A stretch of DNA of 13,706 bases from Niveispirillum sp. GTDB lineage: Bacteria; Pseudomonadota; Alphaproteobacteria; Azospirillales; Azospirillaceae. The notes beneath the pieces were generated by a model, which saw nothing but the letters and a program-made list of their open reading frames with translations, was not told the DNA's origin and did no database searches. Numbering within the stretch: the stretch's first letter is position 1; each line of letters begins with the position of its first letter. Location: the NCBI GenBank assembly GCA_016463045.1, contig JAEMSB010000058.1:1-13706 (forward strand), written 5' to 3'. Positions 6,452 to 13,209 of this stretch are shown here, in pieces. The translations under genes and the position numbers were made by a program.

Positions 6452-9352
6452 ATGACTTTCCGATCCATGATGCTGGCCCGCGCGGCCCTTCTGCCGCTGC
6501 TGCTGCTGGCGGGCTGCGATGGTGGCGCCAAATCCGGCGGCGACACGGTGACCCAGGTCATACAGCCCGGCGCGGTACAGCAGACCCCGGACGGTCTGGT
6601 CGCCCCCCTGTCATCGGGACCGGCAAAGAAGCTGCGCCTGCAGGTCATCAATGACCGTACGATCCGCGTTACGGCGGTGCCGACCGACAGCCTGGACATC
6701 CCGGCCAGCCTGACCACCGCGGCCGGTCCCGCCAATGGCGGTTTCACCGTGGAGCAGGATGGCAAGGTCGCCCGGCTGAAGACCCCGCAACTGACGGCGG
6801 AACTGAATCTGGCCACCGGCACCGTCCGCTTCCTGGACAAATCGGGCACCCCCCTGCTGGCCGAGAAGGACCGGGGTGCCATCGTACCCGTGAAGGTGCT
6901 GGATCGCGACTATTACACGATCAGCCAGACCTTCAACCCCGGTACCGATGAGGCATTTTACGGCCTGGGCCAGCATCAGAACGGTGTGCTGAACTGGAAC
7001 GGTGAAGACCTGCGTCTGGCCCAGCATAATATGGACATCGCGGTTCCGTTCGTGGTGTCCAGCCGCAATTACGGCGTGCTGTGGGACAATACCTCCATCA
7101 CCCGTTTCGGCGTGCCGCATGATTATGCCGACCTGGATGGCAGCCTGAAGCTGTTCGATGCCGAGGGTAAGGAAGGGGCGCTGACCGCCACCTATACCAA
7201 GGATGGCGAGACCAAGCTGATCCGCCGGGAGAGCAAGATCGACTGGCGCGATCTGGATGATCTGCTGAACTGGCCTGCTGAAGTCGGCGGCAACCGCCGG
7301 CCCGACAAGACCCGCGACACACCGGGTCAGAAGGTCACCTGGGAAGGCAAGATCAGCACGGACAAGGCCGGCACCCACAAGTTCCAGCTTTATTCGTCCG
7401 GCTATGCCACCGTCTTCATCGATGGCAAGGAAGTGATCCATCGCTGGCGGCAGAACTGGAACCCTTGGTTCCATAATTTTGAGGTGGCCTTGGAAGCCGG
7501 CAAGCAGCACGACATCCGCATCGTCTGGCAGCCCGATGGCGGCTACATCGGCGTGTCGCATCAGGCCCCGCTGCCGCCTGAACAGCGCAACGCCCTGACC
7601 CTGTCGTCAGAAGTGGCCAACGCCCTGGATTACTATGTCATCGCCGGTGACGACATCGACGGCGTCATCGCCGGTTACAGGCAACTGACGGGCAAGTCCG
7701 TGATGCTGCCGCGCTGGGCCTATGGGTTCTGGCAGAGCCGGGAACGGTACAAGACCCAGGAAGAGGTGGTGGGCACCGTCAAGGAATACCGCAAGCGCGG
7801 CATTCCGCTGGATAACATCGTTCTGGACTGGAACTACTGGCCCGAGGATAGCTGGGGCAGCCACGATTTCGATAAGTCACGCTTCCCCGATCCGGCTGGC
7901 ATGGTGAACGAAATCCACAAGCTGAACGCCCGCTTCATGATCTCCGTCTGGCCGAAATTCTATCCCAATACGGAGCATTACAAGGAGCTGGACGCCAAGG
8001 GCTACATCTATCGCCGTAATGTGGAGAAGGGGGAGCGCGATTGGATAGGCGATGGCTATCTGAACGCCCATTACGATCCCTACAGCCAGGAGGCGCGCGA
8101 TATTTACTGGCGGCAGATGCGTGACAAGCTGAACGTGCTGAAGGTCGATGCCTGGTGGCTGGACAATACCGAACCGGACGTCCATTCCAACCTGCCGATT
8201 GAGGAGGTGAAGCTGCGCATCGGGCCGACAGCGATGGGTCCGGGCTCTGCCTTCTTCAACTCCTACCCCCTGATGCAGACCAAGGCCGTGTATGAGGGCG
8301 AACGCCGCGACGATGGCGGACAGCGCAGCTTCATCCTGACCCGATCCGGCTTTGCCGGGCAGCAGCGCCATGGCATGGCTGTCTGGTCGGGTGACGTGGT
8401 GTCGCGCTTTGTCGATCTGGAGCATCAGATCGCGGCGGGCATTAATACCAGCCTGTCGGGCCTGCCCAACTGGACCACCGATATCGGCGGCTTCTCCGTT
8501 GAAAAGCGGTTCGAGGCGCAACCGATGAAGGCGGAGGATCAGGCCGAATGGCGTGAGCTGAACCTGCGCTGGTTCCAGTTCGGGGCGTTCAGCCCACTGT
8601 TCCGTTCCCACGGGCAGTTCCCGCTGCGCGAGATCTATAATATCGCGCCGGAAGGGTCGGACGTGTACCAGTCCATGGTCTGGTACACCAAGCTGCGTTA
8701 CAGTCTGCTTCCCTATATTTACACCCTGGCCGGCGACACCTGGCACAAGGACGGGACCATCATGCGCGCCCTGGCGCAGGATTTCCCCGCCGATGCCAAG
8801 GTGAAGAATCTGGGCACACAGTACCTGTTCGGACCCAGCATCCTGGTCGCCCCCGTCTACACACAGGGTGCCACCACCAAGGCCGTCTATCTGCCCGCTG
8901 GCGCCAACTGGGTGAATTTCTACACCGGTGAAAAGCTGACGGGTGGGCAGGAGGTGACGGTGGATGCACCGCTGACCCGTATCCCGCTGTTCGTGCGGGA
9001 AGGGGCGATCATCCCGACCGGCCCGGCGGTGCAGTCCACGGCGGAGAAGCAGGATGGTTCCCTGCTGATCAATATCTATGCCGGGGCCGATGGCAGCTTC
9101 GACCTCTATGAGGATGAAGGCACCACCTATGGCTATGAAAAGGGTGAGTTCAGCCGCATCAAACTGTCCTGGAACCAGGCCAATGGCGAACTGACCATCG
9201 CCGACCGCCAGGGTTCGTTCCCCGGTATGGCGGAAAAGCGCACCATCCGCGTCCGCTGGATCGACGGCCAGAACACCAAGGCCGCAGACTTCAACGTGAA
9301 GGGCGAGCGTGAGGTGGTGTATGACGGCAAGCAGCTTGTCGTGAAGCGCTAA
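6452..9352 (+). CDS. GH31 alpha-glycosidase (probable alpha-xylosidase) with PA14 insertion, lipoprotein
   Basis: A 966-residue GH31 enzyme that removes terminal alpha-linked sugars with retention. The N-terminus is a lipoprotein signal with lipobox LAGC (Cys22), so the protein should be membrane-anchored. A beta-sandwich N-domain (about 60-250) is followed by a PA14-like insertion (about 290-372: GQKVTWEGKI..HKFQLYSSGYATVFIDGKEV..) and then the catalytic barrel. The nucleophile is Asp571 in WWLDNTEPD; the acid/base is probably Asp648 in WSGD. PA14 inserted at this position is typical of xyloglucan alpha-xylosidases such as C. japonicus Xyl31A, and the length is comparable, so alpha-xylosidase is favoured over alpha-glucosidase; the exact sugar is inferred. 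ATG 6452 was chosen (GAGGGAG about 10 nt upstream) over a TTG at 6431. It is likely in one operon with the GH35 gene unless the palindrome at 6322-6419 interrupts transcription. Confidence 0.9.
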   Translation: MTFRSMMLARAALLPLLLLAGCDGGAKSGGDTVTQVIQPGAVQQTPDGLVAPLSSGPAKKLRLQVINDRTIRVTAVPTDSLDIPASLTTAAGPANGGFTVEQDGKVARLKTPQLTAELNLATGTVRFLDKSGTPLLAEKDRGAIVPVKVLDRDYYTISQTFNPGTDEAFYGLGQHQNGVLNWNGEDLRLAQHNMDIAVPFVVSSRNYGVLWDNTSITRFGVPHDYADLDGSLKLFDAEGKEGALTATYTKDGETKLIRRESKIDWRDLDDLLNWPAEVGGNRRPDKTRDTPGQKVTWEGKISTDKAGTHKFQLYSSGYATVFIDGKEVIHRWRQNWNPWFHNFEVALEAGKQHDIRIVWQPDGGYIGVSHQAPLPPEQRNALTLSSEVANALDYYVIAGDDIDGVIAGYRQLTGKSVMLPRWAYGFWQSRERYKTQEEVVGTVKEYRKRGIPLDNIVLDWNYWPEDSWGSHDFDKSRFPDPAGMVNEIHKLNARFMISVWPKFYPNTEHYKELDAKGYIYRRNVEKGERDWIGDGYLNAHYDPYSQEARDIYWRQMRDKLNVLKVDAWWLDNTEPDVHSNLPIEEVKLRIGPTAMGPGSAFFNSYPLMQTKAVYEGERRDDGGQRSFILTRSGFAGQQRHGMAVWSGDVVSRFVDLEHQIAAGINTSLSGLPNWTTDIGGFSVEKRFEAQPMKAEDQAEWRELNLRWFQFGAFSPLFRSHGQFPLREIYNIAPEGSDVYQSMVWYTKLRYSLLPYIYTLAGDTWHKDGTIMRALAQDFPADAKVKNLGTQYLFGPSILVAPVYTQGATTKAVYLPAGANWVNFYTGEKLTGGQEVTVDAPLTRIPLFVREGAIIPTGPAVQSTAEKQDGSLLINIYAGADGSFDLYEDEGTTYGYEKGEFSRIKLSWNQANGELTIADRQGSFPGMAEKRTIRVRWIDGQNTKAADFNVKGEREVVYDGKQLVVKR

Positions 9353-9366
9353 GCATAATGCCCGAT

Positions 9367-9396
9367 GGTCGGGTGGGGCAAAAACCTCACCCGACC
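9367..9396 (+). other. Stable intergenic hairpin between GH31 and SGNH genes
   Basis: A 12-bp stem with one G-U pair (9367-9378 with 9385-9396; outer nine pairs GGTCGGGTG/CACCCGACC perfect) and a CAAAAA loop, 15 bp after the GH31 stop. No T-tract follows, so it is not a classic intrinsic terminator. It may protect the 3' end of the GH31 message or act as a weak attenuator. Confidence 0.6.
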
Positions 9397-9424
9397 CCCT
9401 GGTTCTGATTTCAAAGGGATCGCC

Positions 9425-10132
9425 ATGAACCGCCGTCATCTGCTTGCCACCGCTCCCATGTTACCAATGCTGGCCGTGACACGGGCGGGTGCGGCGGAGC
9501 CGGTGCAGGTGCTGGACTGGGCCAATCGCGCCCGCTACGCCGCCGCCAATGCTACCGACAAGGCTCTGCCCGCTGACAGGCGGCGCGTGGTGTTCATGGG
9601 GGACAGCATTACCGAGAACTGGGCGCGCCCCGAACATGATGGCGCGTTCTTCCCCACCCATGGCTTTATCGGGCGCGGCATTTCGGGGCAGACAACGTCA
9701 CAGATGCTGCTACGCTTCACGCCCGATGTGCTGGAACTGGCCGCGCGCGCCGTCCATATCCTGGCCGGCACCAACGATGTCGCCGAAAATGGCGGTACCT
9801 ATGACCCGGCCCTTACCCATGACAATCTGGCCGCCATGGCCTCGCTAGCCAAGGCTGCGGGGATGAAGGTCTTTATCGGGTCGGTGCCGCCGGCCCGCGA
9901 TGTCTATTGGCGCAAATCGGTGGGGGACCCGACGGAACGTATTCTGGCGCTGAATGCCTGGACCGCCGGCTTCTGCCGCGAACAGGGCCACACCTATATC
10001 GATTACTGGCCTGTCCTGGCCGATACGAACAAGGGACTGAAGGCGGAACTGGGCCTGGATCCGGTGCATCCCAACCGCGCCGGCTATCTGGCCATGGGGC
10101 CGGTGGCGCTGAAGTTTTTGGCTGGTATTTAA
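9425..10132 (+). CDS. Exported SGNH/GDSL hydrolase (probable carbohydrate esterase)
   Basis: A 235-residue SGNH-fold esterase. The N-terminus MNRRHLLATA.. followed by a hydrophobic stretch and AGAA|EP looks like an export signal, possibly Tat because of the RRHLL motif. Catalytic blocks in order: block I GDS with Ser61, block II RGISGQTT (84-91), block III GTND with Asn117, block V DPVH with Asp212 and His215. All catalytic residues are present. Start ATG 9425 has AAAGGG 6 nt upstream; a frame-extended start at 9365 would translate through a strong hairpin and lose the signal peptide. As the last + strand gene of the glycosidase cluster it may deacetylate the imported oligosaccharide (galactose in plant xyloglucan is often O-acetylated). 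Family membership is clear; the acyl substrate is inferred from context only. Confidence 0.88.
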   Translation: MNRRHLLATAPMLPMLAVTRAGAAEPVQVLDWANRARYAAANATDKALPADRRRVVFMGDSITENWARPEHDGAFFPTHGFIGRGISGQTTSQMLLRFTPDVLELAARAVHILAGTNDVAENGGTYDPALTHDNLAAMASLAKAAGMKVFIGSVPPARDVYWRKSVGDPTERILALNAWTAGFCREQGHTYIDYWPVLADTNKGLKAELGLDPVHPNRAGYLAMGPVALKFLAGI

Positions 10133-10171
10133 CGCCGGCTGCGAGACTGCCACCGCGTCGCATATCGTTGC

Positions 10172-11050
10172 TTACCAGGTCGGTGCATCAATCTTGATCT
10201 TACCGTCCAGTACCGCAATGGGATCGGCGGCGATTTGCGGATAATATTGTTTCAACATGGCGTGCCAATCGTCCGGCAAATCTTCGAAGCGGCTGACCGT
10301 TCCGCCATTGGCGAACAGTGCCAGCGATCCGGGCCGGTCGCCCATCTTCAGCCATGCCGGCCAACTGCGGACATCGTTGGATTGGACGCGGGAATTGACA
10401 TGGGTGGTCCGAGGATCAAGCACAATGTCGCGGGGGGCGGAGATCGTGCTGACCTCATTCAGATGGGATACCGAACCATCGGGCGCGGTGACGCGGGTGT
10501 GAGAACGGTCACGGATGGCCAGTTCCGTCTGACCCAGCGGGAAAATCGTGACGGGCGCGCGTTCATGCTCATATTTCGGCTGACCGGGCGCTGCGGGGAT
10601 CATGGCTTCATTGTCGGCCGATACCGTCACATGCGTCGGAACCGGCCCACGCCCTCCGACTGTTACCGTCTCTCCGGTGATGGGATTGTACAGGGATTTC
10701 AGACGCTCGCCCGTCTGCACGTCCACGCGGAAACTGATTTCCAGATCAATCAGATGGAAGCTGCCATCGCTGTTTTGCGTCACACGCCGAATGGAACCAA
10801 GGTTCAGAGCATAAAGAGGGATCAGATCGCCCCCTGTCGACGCCATATAGGGCCCCTTGATCCACGAAAATAGCAACCCGTCGTCCGTGCGGTAGCGCAG
10901 TTTGCGATAGATTATCCGTGCGTCGGCAGGATTGGTGATGTCCAGCGGTCGCTGCGTTGCCGCGAGGGATGGACTGACGGCAGTTGCCGCGACAATGCCC
11001 ATCCCCCATTTCAATGCATCGCGCCGTCCTGGCCGAGCCACATCCAGCAT
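10172..11050 (-). CDS. DUF1838 family protein with Tat signal
   Basis: A 292-residue protein of the DUF1838 family, whose biochemical role is not known. The N-terminus has a twin-arginine motif (RRDALKW, Arg9-Arg10), a hydrophobic core and a SLA|AT cleavage site near residue 30, so the mature protein is probably exported folded to the periplasm. The body (about 38-285) is rich in beta-strands and Trp/Tyr (ARIIYRKLRYRTDDGLLFSWIKGPYM, then WPAWLKMGDRPGSLALFANGG), with no cysteines or classical catalytic motif. A GGAAAGAAGA ribosome-binding site precedes the ATG. It ends 39 bp from the convergent SGNH gene, with no strong terminator seen between them. There is no evidence that it belongs to the glycan locus. 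Confidence 0.85.
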   Translation of the reverse strand: MLDVARPGRRDALKWGMGIVAATAVSPSLAATQRPLDITNPADARIIYRKLRYRTDDGLLFSWIKGPYMASTGGDLIPLYALNLGSIRRVTQNSDGSFHLIDLEISFRVDVQTGERLKSLYNPITGETVTVGGRGPVPTHVTVSADNEAMIPAAPGQPKYEHERAPVTIFPLGQTELAIRDRSHTRVTAPDGSVSHLNEVSTISAPRDIVLDPRTTHVNSRVQSNDVRSWPAWLKMGDRPGSLALFANGGTVSRFEDLPDDWHAMLKQYYPQIAADPIAVLDGKIKIDAPTW

Positions 11051-11069
11051 GATCTTCTTTCCGCGCCGA

Positions 11070-11097
11070 ATTTTATGAAAGAAGCACCTTATTCCAA
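11070..11097 (-). promoter_or_regulatory. Candidate promoter of the DUF1838 gene
   Basis: On the minus strand TTGGAA (11097-11092) and TAAAAT (11075-11070) are separated by 16 bp, a fair sigma70-type promoter. The predicted start near 11063 gives a leader of about 13 nt before the ATG at 11050. Based on sequence match only. Confidence 0.4.
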
Positions 11098-11198
11098 GTC
11101 GAAGATGGGACTACAGCCATTGTGCAATTGTCCGCCCTATGATCAGAGACGGCGATAGCGCGGCGGTCACCCTGACGGGCCGTGTGGTAATAAGGGTC

Positions 11199-11798
11199 TT
11201 ACAGAACGCGGCCTGATCCAAGGCTGTCGATGGCCGCCCGGCATTCGCTGTCATCCAGCAGCCTAGCGGACAGCAGACCATCTGCATCCGTCCCAGCCAG
11301 TGCCGCCGCACCCGGCGGCGGATCGATCACCCGGACCATGCCCATCACCTGTGTCGCCGGCTCTCCCGCCCGCACCGCCACGGGCAGCAGCAGCCGGGTG
11401 AACCCTCGCCAACTCTTGCCCACCGGCACCAGAAACCCGCGATAGAGCAGGGGAAGGCCGCCATCCAGGGTGCGGTGGAACAGGGCGCTGCGGCCCGCCA
11501 CGCTGTGCGATGCGATCATCTGATCCAGGAACAGGCCGGTCCCGTCATTCCCGAACAGATCGCGCATCCGCGTGCCTGACAGGCGGCAGCGCAGCCGGTT
11601 GCCCAGCCGTTCATAGATGAACATGAAAGGCAGGATCGACCGGGGCAGGTCGCACGGGTCCATCTGTGCCCGCACCGGCAAGGTGTCATCATTGGCGGCA
11701 CGGGCCTGACACCAATGGCGCAACAGGGCCAGCATGCCGCGATCTGTGGTCAGGGCCGCCAGATCCGCATCGATATTGTTTTCCCAACCCGGCTGCAT
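11199..11798 (-). CDS. PAS_5-type single-domain protein
   Basis: A 199-residue cytoplasmic protein that is essentially one PAS domain of the PAS_5 type common in Rhodospirillales. Recognisable pattern: R-x-x-x-DPCDLPRSILPFMFIYE (43-63), then RLRCRLSGTRMRDLFGNDGTGLFLDQM (68-94), then a late beta-sheet (RGFTRLLLPVAV, 131-142). No histidine kinase, GGDEF, EAL or DNA-binding domain is attached, so it may sense a ligand or bind a partner; many such proteins have no assigned role. Start ATG 11798 is favoured because AGGG lies 6 nt upstream; the frame stays open to a TTG at 11822 and includes another ATG at 11804. It is divergent from the lipoprotein gene at 11932. Confidence 0.75.
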   Translation of the reverse strand: MQPGWENNIDADLAALTTDRGMLALLRHWCQARAANDDTLPVRAQMDPCDLPRSILPFMFIYERLGNRLRCRLSGTRMRDLFGNDGTGLFLDQMIASHSVAGRSALFHRTLDGGLPLLYRGFLVPVGKSWRGFTRLLLPVAVRAGEPATQVMGMVRVIDPPPGAAALAGTDADGLLSARLLDDSECRAAIDSLGSGRVL

Positions 11799-11931
11799 GC
11801 CCATCCCTGTATGTCTTGGCAACAGCTTATGCGCGGGCAGGGCGTGTCAGCAAACAAACAATCAAGCAGGCGACGCGACGGGCCAGCGTGATAGGATCAT
11901 CATAACGGCCCGTTCCCGCCCGAGGATGAAG

Positions 11932-12480
11932 ATGATCCGCCGCTTTCCCCTGTCCTGCCTTGCCCTGTCACTTCTGCTGGCCCTGCCTGGCTGCATGACC
12001 CCGCGCTGGGCGCAGCCGGTGAACCCTTTCATGAATGATGACAGTGACCGGGGACGTGCCGCGCTGAAGGCCAGGGACTATGTCATGGCACTGGAATTCT
12101 ATGGCAGGCTGGTGGACGAAAAGCACGACGACATGACGGCCCGTTATCAACTGGCCCTGGTCAATCAGGAGATCGGGCGCCTGGACGACGCCTATGGCCT
12201 TTACCGTATCGTCTATGTCTCGGGTAGCGAGGATGACACGCCGCTGCTGAATGGAAGCAGCGTGGAGGAGCCGTTGTTTCAGTCTGCCGAACGGCAATTG
12301 ATGCTGTTGAGTGGCCGGCTGGGCAAGGATACGGAACTGCGCGATATGCAGGCCGAACGCGCCCGCCGCATCGCGGCGGAGCAGGCGCAGAAAGAAGCCG
12401 CCAAGAAAAAGGCGGAACAGGAGGGTGCCACCGGCCCCACCGAATGTTCCATCCGCAATATCGGTATCTGCCCGCATTGA
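11932..12480 (+). CDS. Small TPR-like lipoprotein, hypothetical
   Basis: A 182-residue predicted lipoprotein. MIRRFPLSCLALSLLLALPGC is a lipoprotein signal with lipobox LPGC (Cys21). Two TPR-like helical pairs follow: residues about 41-66 (GRAALKARDYVMALEFYGRLVDE) and about 69-92 (TARYQLALVNQEIGRLDDAYGLYR). Then comes a charged coiled-coil-prone segment with many Ala, Glu and Lys (AAEQAQKEAAKKKAEQEG) and a tail ECSIRNIGICPH with two cysteines that could form a disulfide in the periplasm. ATG 11932 was chosen over ATG 11926 because GAGG at 11922-11925 is then 6 nt upstream; longer in-frame starts from 11734 overlap the divergent PAS gene and bury the lipobox. TPR lipoproteins usually support assembly of envelope or secretion complexes, but no partner is visible here. 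Confidence 0.8.
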   Translation: MIRRFPLSCLALSLLLALPGCMTPRWAQPVNPFMNDDSDRGRAALKARDYVMALEFYGRLVDEKHDDMTARYQLALVNQEIGRLDDAYGLYRIVYVSGSEDDTPLLNGSSVEEPLFQSAERQLMLLSGRLGKDTELRDMQAERARRIAAEQAQKEAAKKKAEQEGATGPTECSIRNIGICPH

Positions 12481-12506
12481 CCGGCGGGAACGCAAGCTTT
12501 CAGGGC

Positions 12507-12713
12507 TTATTCGGCGGCGATGGCCGGCGCCATATGGGCATCGCAATTAGCAGCCTTGGTTTCGCCCACCATCTCCCGGATGGTGGTGAAACAGCGGCCA
12601 CATTGCGGGGTCTTGCCGCAGGCCTTGAACACACTGGCTATGCTGCTGGCCCCGTCCTCAACAGTCCGGCGAACCGTCTTGCAGTTGATGGCATTGCAGA
12701 TGCAGACATACAT
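12507..12713 (-). CDS. bfd: Bacterioferritin-associated ferredoxin
   Basis: A 68-residue [2Fe-2S] protein. MYVCICNAIN at the N-terminus and CGKTPQCGRC later place the ligands at Cys4, Cys6, Cys38 and Cys41, the same numbering as E. coli Bfd, which passes electrons to bacterioferritin to release stored iron. The C-terminal tail (KAANCDAHMAPAIAAE) is not part of the conserved fold. ATG 12713 is used because it starts directly at the conserved MYVCICN; an upstream in-frame TTG at 12725 only adds MAPI. The ribosome-binding site is weak. No bacterioferritin gene is in the window, so the gene is an orphan here. It is convergent with the TPR lipoprotein gene, with 26 bp between stops. The upstream promoter and Fur-box-like palindromes suggest induction when iron is scarce. 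Confidence 0.9.
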   Translation of the reverse strand: MYVCICNAINCKTVRRTVEDGASSIASVFKACGKTPQCGRCFTTIREMVGETKAANCDAHMAPAIAAE

Positions 12714-12758
12714 GATCGGTGCCAAACCCCGGACCAGCGTGCGATGATCACTAGTTAC

Positions 12759-12773
12759 TGCAAATCAGTCGCA
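12759..12773 (-). promoter_or_regulatory. Fur-box-like palindrome 1 in the bfd leader
   Basis: TGCAAATCAGTCGCA resembles the 7-1-7 Fur half-site layout used in proteobacteria (TGCRAAT-N-ATTYGCA), with imperfect right arm. It lies about 45 bp upstream of the bfd start codon and 30 bp, centre to centre, from a second similar site. Inferred from pattern and from bfd being a classic Fur target. Confidence 0.45.
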
Positions 12774-12788
12774 TATGCCAGAAGAAAA

Positions 12789-12803
12789 TGCGAATGCATC
12801 GCA
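12789..12803 (-). promoter_or_regulatory. Fur-box-like palindrome 2 in the bfd leader
   Basis: TGCGAATGCATCGCA has perfect TGCGA/TCGCA arms around ATGCA and lies just downstream of the predicted bfd transcription start, where a bound repressor would block RNA polymerase. It is the better of the two sites. Confidence 0.5.
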
Positions 12804-12820
12804 GGTGCGACAAGGTGGCC

Positions 12821-12849
12821 TTTATAATTTCCATAATGTAAATTATCAA
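12821..12849 (-). promoter_or_regulatory. Predicted bfd promoter
   Basis: On the minus strand TTGATA (12849-12844), a 17-bp spacer and TATAAA (12826-12821) form a near-consensus sigma70 promoter in an AT-rich patch that stands out from the GC-rich surroundings. The predicted start near 12814 gives a leader of about 100 nt. Confidence 0.6.
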
Positions 12850-12878
12850 TTTTTTGGCTCTAGTGGGAAAATCGTCTT

Positions 12879-12884
12879 TATAAT
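12879..12884 (+). promoter_or_regulatory. Perfect TATAAT -10 box ahead of the structured element
   Basis: TATAAT on the plus strand would start transcription near 12891, just before the folded element at 12896. The best -35 is TTGGCT (12854-12859) with a long 19-bp spacer, so the promoter call is tentative. Confidence 0.35.
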
Positions 12885-12895
12885 CAGATGGTTAG

Positions 12896-13004
12896 CAATG
12901 GAGCCTGACATGGGAGAGCACCATTCGTACCGAAGTTTGGTGTAACGGCGCCGGAGAGGCGAATGCACCAAGGTGCAGAAGCCCCGAATGGCAGGCGACC
13001 ATTG
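12896..13004 (+). ncRNA. Candidate structured RNA, unknown family
   Basis: Nested perfect pairings close a 109-nt element: CAATGG (12896-12901) with CCATTG (12999-13004), GCCTG (12903-12907) with CAGGC (12992-12996), and CCATTCG (12921-12927) with CGAATGG (12985-12991). Inside lie hairpins CGCC-GGAGA-GGCG (12949-12961) and TGCAC-CAAG-GTGCA (12964-12977). CCATTCG can alternatively form a local hairpin (12919-12927 with 12931-12942), so two folds compete, as in a switch. Strand is set as plus because of the TATAAT box just upstream; the minus strand, as a trailer of the tRNA-Arg transcript, is also possible. No open reading frame explains the region, and it lacks a terminal U-tract. Not matched to a known family by eye. 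Confidence 0.4.
12910..12945 (+). CDS. Possible 11-residue leader peptide
   Basis: ATG 12910 is preceded by GGAG (12900-12903) at a 6-nt spacing and encodes MGEHHSYRSLV followed by TAA. It lies inside the structured element, so its translation would alter the folding. Such a short frame may arise by chance; no biosynthetic gene follows on this strand. Confidence 0.2.
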   Translation: MGEHHSYRSLV

Positions 13005-13012
13005 AAGAAAAT

Positions 13013-13089
<77 letters not shown>

Positions 13090-13124
13090 ATGCCGGCGCT
13101 GGGGAGCAACCCCAGGCGGCGCGG

Positions 13125-13153
13125 ACCATAGCGCATCGGTTCGGCTGGTGCAA
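13125..13153 (-). promoter_or_regulatory. Candidate tRNA-Arg promoter with GC-rich discriminator
   Basis: On the minus strand TTGCAC (13153-13148), a 17-bp spacer and TATGGT (13130-13125) are followed by a very GC-rich discriminator, as in stringently controlled stable-RNA promoters. The short leader to the tRNA contains a 6-bp hairpin (13099-13104 with 13110-13115). Confidence 0.45.
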
Positions 13154-13209
13154 ATGCTTCGTTGGGGAAAATGAAAATTGACAGTAAGGCACTGAAAGAA
13201 AACGCTATC

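Noticed and set aside
9365..9424. Upstream start for the SGNH hydrolase
   Set aside because: It would translate through a strong hairpin, has no ribosome-binding site and displaces the export signal that begins cleanly at 9425.
7877..9439. 520-codon minus-strand open frame opposite the GH31 gene
   Set aside because: GH31 catalytic motifs lie on the plus strand; the antisense frame is a codon-bias artefact.
11734..11931. Upstream starts for the TPR lipoprotein
   Set aside because: They overlap the divergent PAS gene, and the lipoprotein signal with its ribosome-binding site fits a start at 11932.
12900..13000. Glycine riboswitch
   Set aside because: The order of some elements is similar, but the conserved AGGxAAAAGGAC core is missing and no glycine-related gene follows; kept only as an unclassified structured element.
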